Of a stretch of 64,000 nucleotides of DNA, positions 34,061 to 47,400 are shown in pieces. Made by a program: the position numbers and the translations under genes. The notes under the pieces were generated by a model. It worked only from the letters and a program-made list of their open reading frames with translations. It did not search any database and had not been told where the DNA came from. Each line of letters opens with the position of its first letter. The stretch's first letter is position 1. The stretch comes from Pagrus major (lineage: Eukaryota; Chordata; Actinopteri; Spariformes; Sparidae), in contig NC_133221.1 of assembly GCF_040436345.1 (NCBI RefSeq), positions 18,597,165-18,661,164 on the forward strand, in the 5' to 3' direction.

Positions 34061-36039
34061 CTGGCTATCGCTGCCTGGGGCCTTTCCTCTCACGTACAGG
34101 GTGGCGATTCAACCTGAGGTTTGCATTAGAATAGGAGAAGGATAGCTAATTTAATTACCCGCCATGAATGCACAGAGATGATCCCATATGCAGAGCCAGG
34201 CTCCTCTCAGAGGCCTCCCTCACATCCTCCAGTCTATGTCCAGAAGCTGCAGAGCCAGCTGAGGACGTGATTGACAGCTGCCGACCCTGGGGTCAGCTGG
34301 CTGAAGAGGTGCATTCTGGGAAGCTTAAGCCAGTCCACTGCAGCGATGGGGGTTGAGGTTTCGAAGGGGAATGGGAAGTGGGGTTGCTGTCCTCTGTGTG
34401 ACCTCATATGAGGCATCATGGAGCACACTGGAGCCTAGTGAGCGTCAGCAGCAAGTCCGGATCCATAGCCACAACACACATGAGATGAGCTGGGGTACGT
34501 ATCTGTCAGGAAAAAGACCAATGTTTCTCATAATGGATGGTAGATGGTATTGTTTTGCCTTGAATTTGACTGTATGAAAATATTATTTTCCACACTTCTT
34601 TGCAATTTTTTCCATTCATTTCACTGCTGGAAAGATCACGACATATTCAGCTACTCAATTAACCCCCTGATGATCTTCAAACCAAAGGACCATGATGCTT
34701 GACAGAGCAGAGAAACCAACTATGACAGGTCCTGCACCCTTTGTTAATTTAAATTTGGACCTAGCTCTCCTATGGTTGGTTTATAATAAAAGAGTTTCGG
34801 CTGCAACACATGCTGTGTGTTGCTTTCTTTCTGTAGTTTGAGAAATTGGGAGCACTTAGTTCAAATCCAAGCCAGAGCTACCACAAAGGCTGAAAAGGCC
34901 TGCAACAGATAACCAAACCTACAGTACATGAAAATTGACTGCTCACTATGATTGTTACTTTTTGTAAATTTGATCTTTTCTGCATAACTACACAAGTATG
35001 AAACTGTTCTGTAATGTCAACGTTAACTAGCAATAAAAAAGCATCTGTCACTCTTAGCAACCCAGCAGCTAGCTAACTCTGCAACATTGGCAAGCTGAAG
35101 AACCCATACAGGTGCTAGCTTACCCTCTGACTTTTTAGCAGTTTAATACGAGCACTTAACCTTTTTTATATTAGTTACAGAGAGCTGAATGGGGAGGCTG
35201 GCTAGGCACAGTAGCCCAGAGAGTGGGAGAAATGCAGTGTGTGTGCGGGAACACCGGGTTATGAAAGCTTCGTCTGTCGTGATAAATGCCTCTCTGCTCT
35301 GACTGGCTCTTAATGAAGGACAGACCGGTGCAGCCTCGCTCCTTACTCACAATCTCCAGGAATCCGTAAACATGCACCTTAGCTAAAACCATCTGGATGT
35401 ATCAGCTAGCTGGGCCCTGATATACAGATAAACGCCAGCCAGAGCTAAAAATAAATAATCTTAAATGTATTTTAGAGCGGACGGAGAGCCCTTGACGCAG
35501 GGGCCCTGATGCGCGGTGACGCATGCGTAAATGAGTCGCCTGAAAAACAGCCTGCAATTTCCGTTAAAACAAATTTGTGCCGTGGCTTAACTGTTAGCAT
35601 GTGTGGCTAGATATCACATTTTTATATTTATATATAGCTATATAACTCGGGTCCATCAAAATCCCACTTCATCATTCATCCCATTTCTTCTAGTTTCAGG
35701 TAAACTAAGATTGAAGTCAAATACAAACTAGCTATAATCATCCATTTTATCTACGTAGGCTAAAATAAGCTAACATTAGATTAGAAATGGTCAATAAAGG
35801 CTATTTCCTTTAGGTGGAAGCAGCCTACATTTCGCTGGGAACATTATATCCTCGTCTGTTTGTTTGTCTCGACCATTATTGAGCAGTGTCAAGGCTGAGG
35901 TAATAAATTAGCCTATTTCTGACGGGTTTCCGCCGACATATTGAGGGGAAAGTAGGCTAATGTAACGATTAAACGCCGGGATCACTTTAAGCTATAATCT
36001 TGTTGATGCTGTTTTTGGTTTTTTGCCCCTGACCCGGGG

Positions 36040-36172
36040 TCTTGGATTGAATTAGAGGTGGTCGAGCAGCGATAAACAGCACGGACTGGAGATCACAGGA
36101 TTTTCATTATCCAGAGGCAGAGGACAGGGACCTCTGCAAGTCCTCCTGTCCCGCAGACACTGCGGGTTTCCG
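36040..36172 (+). ncRNA. candidate non-coding exon (possible alternative slc6a17 first exon)
   Basis: A locally GC-richer stretch within very AT-rich DNA ends at a strong donor, TTTCCG|GTGAGTAG, at 36172. No coding frame is evident. It could be an upstream first exon of slc6a17 or of a lncRNA, or chance. Confidence 0.2.
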
Positions 36173-37893
36173 GTGAGTAGATGACCTGAAAGTGTCCATG
36201 CAAGACATGTGGCACCTGTGTTCACCTGTCAGTCAGTAGTGCTGTTAAAAATATGGCTATTTAAAATCCATTTAAATAAATATTTAAAAAATGCAATAGA
36301 TAAATAAATGAATCATGTTCTAATGGTGGGAAATTTAAATACGTTTTTGTAGCGTTTATTTATTTATTTAAAATACATATTATTTGCTAATAAAATAGAA
36401 TTATCATTCAAATCATTATTTTTTTCTCACTCACCCAAGATCCGACCGTTCAGTGTGACATTATAGTAAAAATGCTGGTCAAACTACAGGTTAAACTGTA
36501 ATAATAGTTTACCAATATTATAATTATAGTATAGTAATTGTAATGTTGCTAATAGTCTACTTTAAACCAATGTTTAAAGTGTGCATTAAACTCTCTCTTT
36601 TTATCAGTTTGGTGTAATAACAAGCATTACTGGCTAGTTTCTCTCTTCTCATCGTTGCTATCTCTTCAAAATAAAAGCAGAAAATTAGGGGAAACATTTT
36701 TTGAGGTGTGTTAAATCTTAGATTGTTAAATCCTCACTGTAAATTCATTTTGACGTTATTTTCCTGATATAAGATACGTTTCTTTTCTCCGGTGATTGAA
36801 TGAAACGAGCATTTCTATTTTTTTGACTGCAGGATCGGGAACTCACATATTATTTCACAGTTTTCTGCCAAATAGTCTATTCCCGTTGCGTGATAATAAA
36901 TCACAGCAAGGGAACGAACAAAGGATGAATATTACATTTTCCATAGCTAAAAAGCATCATCTGTACTATGATTTTCACAGCGAAAAAAAATCAGATTTGT
37001 GTTGGCTAAGAGGAGATGATCTGAGACGTCCTGCTTAGAAAAAACAAAAAACAAAATTAAATACAAAATAAGTGGACTATATTTATTCTTTCCCCCTGTG
37101 TTCATGAACGTTGAAGCCGTTATAGCCTTAAACATCGCTTTTAGTTATATAAAAATATAACAGCTTGTTGTTTGAAATTGAAGGAGAATAAACTATTTTT
37201 ATTCACTTTATTATTTGACGGATTGCTAAAGACCAGACACAGACAACCTTTAAAAAAAAAAATAGAAAGAATAGTTTGTCTAAATATAAATTTAAAGTTG
37301 ACTATATAGCAATAAAACTACAAACATGATGGGATTTGGTGCGGGAAACTACTGAAAGTACAAGCGACTTATGTTAAGATCTTGTTTATCACCTGTCTTA
37401 TTCTCATTAAAGGTCTTTACGCTCGTGTGTGTGACAGTCCGTCTGATGTCTCTGGCATCGTGACAGACAGACATACTGACAGACAGACACTCACAGGTCT
37501 GTAATCCTGAGGCTCCAGACAGGACCTGCGGCTTTGGCAGCGGCCTCCGTCTCCAGCGCATCAAATGAGAAAACTCCTGACGCACAGGAGGTCTCCGGTA
37601 GCCGACCGGCTTTCTCACATTTTTTGGGGGAGAGAAACCTGTCAGCTACATTCTGGATAAATACTTGTGAAAGTCCGCGGAAGAACCACATGATATATTT
37701 TTTCTTTGTCGGAGCGCCTCACAATAAATCAACCGGTTTTTGCGAGTTCAGCTGAGGGAAGAGATGACAGTCGCAAAAATTATAACCAGTTGAACGTGCT
37801 CACATTTCTCTGCTGCTATCAGCTGTGACAGGAGGATCTGTTGGACTGTAACGTGAAGTCAAGGTGTGAAATCTTCTCCAGAATATGCTTATC

Positions 37894-37951
<58 letters not shown>
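37894..37951. repeat. (AGAT)n microsatellite
   Basis: About 14 nearly perfect tandem AGAT units, ending with a variant GACAGAT. Confidence 0.97.
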
Positions 37952-37952
<1 letters not shown>

Positions 37953-40569
37953 CAGATTATGATTGATTATGTTAGAGAAGAAATTGGTCAACAAAACAAA
38001 AAAATTGTCTCATCGGGCAGCATTACATTTTGCAGGCCATGAGAATCAGGGACAAAAAGCTCAAGACGCTGAACAAAACCAATCTTCTGGCAGTGATTTC
38101 TCATACAGTATATTCATTCAAGGATTCACGCTAACCGCATGCTGTCTCACTTTTTTTTAGAAAGTCCTCCTTAACGGTGCTATTTGAGAGAAAATTGATT
38201 CTTGAGTCTCAAAAATTAGTAGCTTACTACTATTAAAATGTCATGATGAGTTATACTTTGCACATTCGTTATGTCTGTCTTGCACAAACACAAAATAACA
38301 CCTTTTGCATATTTAAACATGCTCCTTCTGACATTTTCCCAGTCACTCAGTGTAGGATAAAGCAGATCAACACAATCGTGAAGTCTTATACTGAAAATAT
38401 AGGCGTCTGAGAGGATCTGTTCTTATATCTGCTGAATGCCAAACCCCCTGGTGCAGTGCAGTTCTTTGTTCCTGTCCAATCAGATACAGCTGTACAAGCC
38501 AAACTCCACAGGGATAGCTGGGGTCATCCTCTCAGCGGATGCTCGGGCCCATCCTGCTACTGGTGCCCCGAGGGCCTGGGCATAGAGCACGACCCCCCAG
38601 ACAGCCACCCAGACACTGGCCATAATGCCCTCCTTGACTGAAGCTAGCATGGTGGCTAGTGTTTTGTCTCTGCTCTGACTCTCTCTCTCATCCTCCCTTT
38701 TTGAAATGTATTTTTTGTCATGGAGGACACATTTAAGCACAAACAGGACAGCTCACACGGCACATTCAAAATGTATTGCTTTAATATAAGTACACTATTA
38801 TAAAATCCACAGGGAACATCTTTTTCAGTCAGTAAAATGAATGCTCAGCTATAAACTGTATAATCCATGTGAATGGCTTCGTGCAGCTGAAACTGGCTCG
38901 GTTATTTTGTTATCAGAAGATCTCGGGCAAGAGATGAGGTCTGTAAATTAAAGGAACTCAGACACATCTGAACAAAGCTGTCACAACTCTGCTGGGGAAG
39001 AACAGGCCCAGCATAACGAATTAGACCGAGTGGAGTTCCACCAAGAAAGGACATGTGAGAATTCTGCCTGTTTAGAAAGAGAAAAAGCAAATGACCTTGG
39101 GGGCTGAAGTGGCTGGATAGAAAATAAACTGTTTGGAATTACTCTGCACATTGTGGAATAGAAAGCAGCTGCAAAAATCTGAACTTACCCAGTTGATTTC
39201 TCTCTGATTTGGAAAAGCTTTCAGCAGGCACATCACACTAACCTCTAGGCTCAGAGAGCAAAAAGAACGAGTTGTAATGTTTTCAACATGTCTGCGCTTT
39301 TTAAAGGAGATAAATTGCATTGCTGGAGGTTCAAGTTAAACTGACACTTAACTTTTTTGTGTTGACTTGCAGGGTTTAAGCCCTGCAGCAGACTAAAGAG
39401 CTGATGCACAACTGAGATCATCTGAGGTATGTGACAATTAATCGGCAAAGTTTAAGGGATTTAGGTAATGATAATGAAAGCTGCAGTGGGCGAGCGGGGC
39501 TCGAGCGCTCCAGTAAACGACACACTGGAGACCCCGTCTGCACCAAGTTTCAGAAAATCTAATTTATGGCCACTTCGCAGCAGCTGGATTTGCACTTCCG
39601 ACCAGGGGATACCATTACCAAACACCACGGAGAAGGCTGATGGATAGGACACTCTCGCTTTTGCTCTCTTGCCTCTCAGCGACACACAAATATACTGTAT
39701 ATTTATAGAGGCATGCTCACAAACGTGCACATGCTCACGCAGCAGAAAAATGCATACTAAACTGAAGCTATAACTCATTTTGTGCAACTTTACACAGGAA
39801 TAATGATATGAAATTATATGAAGATTAGTATTTTCCACTATTTTGATCTAGCTCTAGCTTTTGATGCTGTTGTTTTTAGTTTTCCTATTGCATGTGTGAC
39901 TAAACTCTTAGGTCAGTGGACTGCACATGGGTGGCATTGAAAGGGAAATAGCACTCATTTTTAAGTATTTATAAATGTCATGGCTCAATGGGTATTTTGG
40001 AAAACTAAATAACCAAGTAGCTTGCAAAGCCAGACAGCTAAAACATTATTCTGTAATACCACTTAGATCCACAGTCTGGAGCTACTCTGCAGGCCATAAA
40101 TTGGATACTGACTTGGAGGTTGGTAATGAACCAGAAAATACATCTATTTGATAAAAAATCCACCAACTTTTCTGTCTTTTCTCATTCATTCTTCATGGAG
40201 CGAGGTGTGACATCACACATTTTTACGCTCTTTTTGTTTCCGTCCTTGAGAAACAATAGTAAATGTCCCCCCACTGATTCAGACTGAATTCATCCAAAGA
40301 AGTAAGAAAATCATTTTTGACATCTGAAATTCAGTGGTGTATCCCAGCAAGGATTTTTAGCCCTGCCATGGAAAGTCTAGTCAGCTGCGATCGAGATTTG
40401 TTCCCTAAGAACCACAATTCACTGACTTGGCCAGAGAGTGTAATCTTACAACAACAACCTAGATGGGGAAAAAAGCCAAAGCTTGACACACTTATTCAAG
40501 ATCGCTCTCTGCAGATGGTGTTCACTATCTTTCTCAATCATAAGGTCAATCTAAGTGGCAGAATACATT

Positions 40570-40745
40570 TTGGCAGTGTACCTTTCTGCAAACCACAGAT
40601 ATGTTGAAATTTAAAGTTTGATACGTTGCAAATTTTTCTTTCTGTATGTTGTAGTGCTGTGATTATGATCTGGTTAGGTTAAGGCACAAAATCCACCTGG
40701 TTAGGGTTTGGAGAAGATCATGTAGTTCTGCTTGGTTCTGTCACC
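40570..40745. repeat. dispersed repeat (GGCAGTGTAC...TGGTTAGG), copy 1
   Basis: Shares TTTGGCAGTGTACCTTTCTG/CAAACC, the GTGATTATGATC/GTGGTTATGCTC region and CTGGTTAGGTTAAGGCACAAA with 49630-49790. Confidence 0.65.
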
Positions 40746-40836
40746 TGACACACGGCTAGAAATTGTCCAGATGTCTTGTTAAAAGTACTTCTTACCCCTG
40801 CCAAGGAGGTTATGTTTTTGCCTGTGTCTGTTTGTT

Positions 40837-40922
40837 TGTTGGTTGGTTGGTTGGTTTGCTGGTTGGTTTGCTGGCTGGTTTGCTGGTTGGTTTGCTGGTT
40901 GGTTTGCTGGCTGGTTTGCTGG
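40837..40922. repeat. GGTTGGTTTGCT minisatellite
   Basis: Tandem units of GGTTGGTTTGCT and GGCTGGTTTGCT follow a GGTT run. Their translation in two frames ([11 protein letters not shown] and WLVCWLVCW) is an artefact of the repeat. Confidence 0.9.
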
Positions 40923-41054
40923 TTTCTCAGCAGGATTACTCAAAAACTACTGAACGGATTTCTATGAAACCTGGATGGAGGATGGGTCCTGGCTCAGAAT
41001 AGATGCCATTAAAGTTAGGGAAGGCGATTCTGGAGAAAGATAGTTGATTGTTGA

Positions 41055-41155
41055 GTCATATTCCCAGGTCATCAAATACTGATGCTTTGGGTCAGTATTT
41101 GGCCTGAAATTCCAACCCAAAGTGTCAGTATTTGGTGACCTTGGAATGATACTCC
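41055..41155. repeat. imperfect foldback repeat
   Basis: CCCAGGTCATCAAATACTGA near 41063 is matched in inverse by TCAGTATTTGGTGACCTTGG near 41122. TTTGGGT and ACCCAAA continue the arms, giving about 36 bp of imperfect stem with a short loop. Confidence 0.75.
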
Positions 41156-43334
41156 TAATAAAGGGACAGATCCAATAATTCTTTAACATTGTGTGACAGC
41201 GAGAATTTTCTACCTTTTTCGTTAATTTGTCAGGGAGGTGGGCATAGATGGCTGGTATCGATCAGTACAATTTGATCCAGATCCAAATAAAAACCTGTAT
41301 CTAGTTTAATTAAATATGTTTTTACATTGGATGCAATCATCCCAATGTCTCGTCAGAAATATCCGGTTATGTTGCCACTAACTCGGCTAAAATTCTCCCA
41401 ATTGTCTTGTTAAAAATATCCTGTGGTTCCTTATCTACACATGTTGAAACACTGTCTTGAGCAGTGGTCTCTGGCTTGGCAGCCTTCTCACCACCTCCTC
41501 CTCCTCCTGATGTGGAAGTCAGCTCACAAAGATATACATATGACACATATTGTAGAAATGTTCATATCATACATATGAAATGTACAAATTTAACATGTCC
41601 ATGGTTTGCAGAAATGTACAATGTGTCAACTGAGCTACATAAGCTCAAGCACTCTCTCTTTCTAAACTTCTTATCCACATCACAAAAACGTTTGGTAATC
41701 AGATAGCCCTGACTAAGACAAGACACTTGACATTCCCAGCCTCAGATTTCAAATGTTTTTGCAACAACTTTATTTGAATCCCCCTCCAGCGCAAAACCAA
41801 CAAAGGGATGGTTGTTGTTTATCTAAATCCCTGTAAACAGATAAATCATCAATTTCACGGATGCTCGTTTCTTCAGAGGCGTTCTTGGTCAGATGATTTG
41901 TTGGTGTTGTGTGGAAAGAAAACTGACTGCACCGCATGTTTGTCAAATGTTGGGATAGTGGAAGTGACCACTGTCCTCTTGGTTTGGAGACCTGACAGTG
42001 AACTCTGAAAGGCCAGCCACCTCCCAGACAGCTTCCCCTCCAGCCTCAAGTCTCCATTATCCAGCCATAGCCTAGGGACCAATCACCCCGGCTGCCCTCT
42101 CTGTCTCTCTTTTTTCCCTTTCTCCTTCTCTTTCACTATCTGTCTCCTCTACTCTCACTCCCTTCCTCTTTCTCTCGTTTTCTCTCTCTCCAGGCTCTCT
42201 TTACCCGGTGCTTTCAAGAGCTCCCTGTGTCACCAGACTGATTAAAACAAACACTGACCCTATTTTGGTATCTAATCCAATTGTGCTCTTTTTCTTCTCA
42301 CTGGCCCTGGAGCACGCAGAGTATTAGGTGTCCTGGGAGCCCCCCCGTGACTGATCTTAGATTTCAAACACTCGGGAACATCACATATGGTGGGCAGAGA
42401 GTAAATAAAGCCTTATTAAACTCCCTTTTAGCACTCGTGTATAGGATTGAGCATACATCATCATTTTGAGCCTTATATTCCTGTTGTTGGTATGATGAAC
42501 AAAATCATGCATGTGTATGCATGACTCTTTTTCGCTAGTTGTATTTTGTAAGGGGATGAAAATGGATGTTTGAGAGAGCTGTTGGTGAGGGTGCTGACTG
42601 GGGGGTTATTGAGAGAAGACTGCTGTTTATTGTTTTATTAACAAGGGCATGTTGGCCTCACCAGGTCAGGGCTTCACTTTTGACCCCATGGAAAAAGACT
42701 AGAGAGCAGCGGCCATTGAAGTCTGTGTGTGTCCATGTGTTTTGACAAAGTAAGTGGTTTTTTTTCTTCTTATAAAAGTCACTATTAATTTTTATTGCCT
42801 CACTTTCAGGACTTGTAGCAAAAGTTTTCACTTGCCTTGTGCACTTTCTTGCTGTTTTATTAGTAGGCTAGACTATATCGTCTGCACACACAAGTGCTAT
42901 GACTTCTATTGCTTGAATTAATTTTATGCTATCTATAGTTACAGCCAGAATCTAGTGTTTGTTTTGTCTGGCCTGCTAACTTCAGTGCTGGAATACCAGT
43001 TATAGATATCAGTGATATCAGTTGTCAGTGCATTCAGTCTACCTCCTGGCTGATGAAACACACAATGTGTCTTTACAGTCCGACAGAGCATTCCTTTAAG
43101 ATTCAGGAAGCTGATACATGTTTTATGTGTATGGCGATGATGACAAGCTATGATGCGGCTTGTGTTTCTGAGCTGTCTTCAGTAAACAGAATGACATTTG
43201 TGCTTCAAACCAGTGTCACTTCCTGAAGCACAGTGACATTAATGATACCATCTAGTGGTGATTAACGGTTATATCAACCAGCATTTAATCTCTTGCACTT
43301 GTATCTGCTGTTTTTGATTTATGAATAATTAGTG

Positions 43335-44490
43335 ATGGAATGTAACTATAATTCCACAATTACTGTACTGTAGTGCGATTTTGAGGTAGTTGTACACAAG
43401 TATTTCTGCTACATCACACTTCCACTCCACTGCATTTTGGAGGCAAATATTGAAACTTGTACTCCACAACATATATCGGATCATTTTAGTTACTAGCTAC
43501 TTTGCCGATCACATGCTGCATCAGAGCTAAAGTAGCACATTCTTAAATTAATTTATTTCATCAGCATCAAAAATCTCTGATGATATTTACTTTTACTTGT
43601 TGATACATAAGTACATTTATGTTTGATATTTAGATAGTTAAAGGGTTTCTATGTAATAATTTGTGGTAATTTATATGTATAAATCACTTTTTTATTGGCC
43701 AAATGCAAGCGGATTGTAGCATAACATGAAAAATGAAACCTTCTCTCTCGTTTGCCGATACAAGCCTGTGGATGATTTGTTTAAATTGTTTTATGCTGCT
43801 GGACTGTGGATTTCTTTGTGAAGGACTCGGCTTGGAACATCTGCGACAATCCGCAAATGATGTGACCTTATGCACATTCTCGAGTGCCTTGTCTCCTTGC
43901 CGCTCTGCTAACAGCTAGCAACACTTGCTAACGTAAGTTTAGAAATGGAGTCTGTTAACACAAACTAACGACTGGCTTCCAGCACAACACAGAAGTTCCA
44001 CAGAGCCCCTTTAATATCAGTTACTTTCAGATCAGAGCCCAATTGATATATCGGATTGCAGATATTACCTGGTTCTATTGGTCTTTCACAGATATATTGG
44101 TATCTGCTTATATGTTGTCCTGTGTGGGCTGATGGGCTGACAATTTTTTCGGGATTATAATGTAGAAAAAGTCGAAACATATGCCAATATCTGTCAATAA
44201 TTTACTGTTTCAGTGGACTGATGTCATTATAGACGATAAAGTTTATTGCTAAACTGTAAAATATCCTGCCTCCATTACATACCTTGTCACAAATGGTTGA
44301 TTTGAGAGATCACTGCAGAAAGTGTATTTATATTGGCCCATATAATGAAATCGGTATCTGTATCTGCCTCAAAACCAAGTATCAGGTCAGGCTCTATTGA
44401 AAACTTAAATGTAACTATTATTCCTCTGGGTGACTTATACTTTTACTAAAGTAATATCTTTACTTTTACTCAAAGATGACACATCAAACA
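43335..44490. mobile_element. composite of nested repeats
   Basis: The left part (from about 43335, with AAGTATTTCTGCTACATC and CCACTCCACTGCATTTTGGA) and the right part (44400-44490, with ACTTTTACTAAAGTAATATC) look like two halves of one fish repeat. They are separated by about 750 bp that include a second element at 44033-44396. Confidence 0.5.
44033..44396. mobile_element. DNA transposon MITE with CAGAGCC-type ends
   Basis: The left end is CAGAGCCCAATTGATATATC and the right end is GTATCAGGTCAGGCTCTA, an imperfect inverse. The interior has repeated ATCGGTATCTG-like motifs. The ends resemble fish hAT-like elements starting CAGAGC. Confidence 0.55.
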
Positions 44491-47400
44491 ATGACTACAA
44501 ATGTTTGCTTTTGCTCTATATCTTTATATGGTTATGGTTTATATGATCATGTATGAAGGATGAAAATAGAGTTCACTACATTATTAGTAGGTATACTGAT
44601 TTGGCAGTGGAAACTTTAAGTACATTTAATCATGTGCTGTGGGGTACTAAAGGATCTAAATGCTTCCTCCCGCATTGCCTTTCACTCCTATATCCTGGAA
44701 ATGTGAAGATCAAGGTCTTATAATTGATAAATGTCCTGAAGCCTGAATGTGCTTTTAGATATTGTGTGAGATGCAACCTAAAATCATTTTCCTCTTAAAG
44801 TTGGCACGGAGAGCTGGGAATGTAATAACTTCATGCAGCCAGACAAACGGCCTGTCAAACAGGCACCTTCAGTGTATGGAAACCAGCTTTGATTACGGCC
44901 AGAAACTCTTTTGTGGGCCTTGTGAATTATGGCCAATTACCTTCACCCTCTTATAATAATCATTTGTTTTCCCTACTGTCACAAGCAAGACCTTGGAGTT
45001 GCTATTACCTAAAACTTCAGTAGGCGACTACAGGTTGAAATATATGGCGATAATCATTCCCACTAATGGCCGCGGAGCTCAGAGCAAAGGCACGTTTTTA
45101 AAGAGCCCAGAACTGTACATCAAACCCAGTGACTAGCCAGATTTTATGACCAGGTCATTTCACCCTTTACTCTGTTGTTTATGGTTTTAATGGCAGACTG
45201 TTGCCAGCTTTCATGGCCGCGGTGGCTGATTTTAACTCAGGCAACATGCTGCTGACCCCAGAGTTAAGCATCTTTACAGCAGGAATGACACTCTCGCTTC
45301 ATCATTTGAATCATCCTGTCAAACCAACAGCTTGTGAAAAGGACGCTAATATATAGGTGAAGCCTCCTGCTGTTATTATATTTGCTCTTAGCCTGCAGGA
45401 ACATTTCACTATTGCTGCATGGAGTCCACAAAAGAGACATCAAGCTCTCGCCACCCCTGCTTTCGAATCGATAATGAAACCGTGTGTGAAGACAACAAGA
45501 AATTAAATGGGAATGAGGTAAAAGGAGGGTGAGCGAGGAGCGAATGAGACAGCGAGCAGTGATAATCGATGGCGGCCACGGCGCGATGGCAGAGATGAGG
45601 TCGTTTGTCTTCAGGAGAGGGAGAGAGAGGAAGAGGAGGTGTACAGACAGAGCTGTCTGCTGACGGAGCTGGCAGCCGGCCAGACTCTGTATGAGGGCGT
45701 CTGAGCAACAGCAGAATTTATCACAGTGACTGCCGGCCTTGTTACTGATGAAGACATGAATCTGGACATGGAGCGGGAATCAGGCTGGAGAGTAGAGCGG
45801 TTCTATCAGTTGAAAACCTCAGACCTGGCATCCAGTGATCATTTATTGAGTCTTACTGTACTCTGTGTGCTTTATCCATTTGTGTGCGCATATATGCTCG
45901 TTATACTCTGTCATCCAGCTTTTACATTCGTAAATCACGATTTTAATGGCACAAACAACTGTATTCTCTTAAGCATAATTGGTGTTGTTTATTTATTGAG
46001 CTTTCATGAATACACTCCCACCTCACTTCTCTTCCTAAGACTCTGAACAACAGCCTTTTTCTGGAGTAAACAGAGGCCTGTTTTAAGATACAGTGCGCTG
46101 TTGTCCCAGAATAATTCACAACAGACCTTTGGGCGAGGTAGCCTGCAAAGCTTGCCAGTTTGGAGCATCGTATTGAGCATCTATTTTGCTGCAACTGTGG
46201 ATGTTTTTAGTGATGCTGCTGCCTTTGATTTATATTAAGACCACACTGACAGGCCTTTGTTATGTTTTTGTTTTTCTTTGTCGTCCTCGATCATGAGCGC
46301 TCCATACTTGAAAAAGAGCCTCTTATTCATCCATGTGTCTTGCTGATGGTATATGAAGGCTGTGTCTGGTTCTGGTGTCTTGGTTGCCACTCCCTGCTGC
46401 AGCCCAGATGGCTGCGGAGCCCTCCCTCAGCAGCAGAGGTCTCAGCAGCCTGCCTCGACAGCCGGAGAGGAGACGGAGGGAGGAGGGAGGATTACCATCT
46501 TAATCGTTCTGAGACATGAGACCGATTGTGCAAACTGTGGAAAATAGCTAATCAATATATGTCATGTACTGATCTAATAGAACAACATTACAAAATGGAC
46601 ACTTTTATAATCTAACGTCAGTGCGGGAAGGTTTTCTCTGACTACGTCCCCCCCATGCTTATTTCACACTAAAAGCATACAGAGGAGACCAACTGTGATG
46701 AAACAATCTCTCAGCTTTTGTTGGTATTTAAATTCACATTATAAAGTGCTGCTGCAATTCTCACCAGTAGAGGGTGGAATAATATCACAGTGGATCTTCC
46801 ATCCATCTATATTAGAGTTTATTATACATTTAAAATGCAATGCAGGCAAGATACAATACATAAATTCTGTATTTATAAAGATAAAACTATCCGGAGAAAT
46901 ATTCCTGCTTGTATCCTGTGCAGTCCATGTCTCGGTGCAGATATATTGATATACTCTTACATTATTTTTAGTGTGCACATTACAACTATCCATCATGTCT
47001 CTTTATGTGAAAGGTGTACATAGTGTATATGGTCTATTATTATTTAATTTGAACTTTAAGGTTTTACTTTTTCCTTTTGCTTCTGAATCTTGAACTGCTG
47101 AAACAATTGAATTTCCCCGATGCAGGATCAATAAAGTTCTATCTAATCGTGTCATATAATAATGGTCAGTCTTAGTTGATACTGTCAGAAAGGTGTTAAC
47201 TTTATGTGTATTATTAAAGTTGCAGTGGTGTTGAACTGAAGTGCAGAGTCTTAGAAATACATCTCAATATAATGCAGTTCAGTGCAACACCACCCCTAAC
47301 TACAACCCCAGTAATAAACATACAGCTGAATTAACACCTCTCGGAGGGCTGGTCATTATAAGCTGTGTGAAGTAAGATTATGTGACAGAGCTGTTGCACT

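Noticed and set aside
33937-34134. Frame beginning MTIREIVHVDGEV, reminiscent of the tubulin N-terminus (MREIVH)
   Set aside because: Only about six residues match. The following glycine-rich GQCGNQ motif of tubulin is absent and there are no flanking exons.
38480-38740. Minus-strand frame with a hydrophobic stretch (IMASVWVAVWGVVLYA)
   Set aside because: It looks like a membrane segment, but there is no family match, no flanking exons and an overlapping open frame on the other strand. Insufficient evidence for a gene.
40763-41002. Membrane-like [12 protein letters not shown] protein
   Set aside because: The hydrophobic pattern is a direct translation of the GGTTGGTTTGCT minisatellite.
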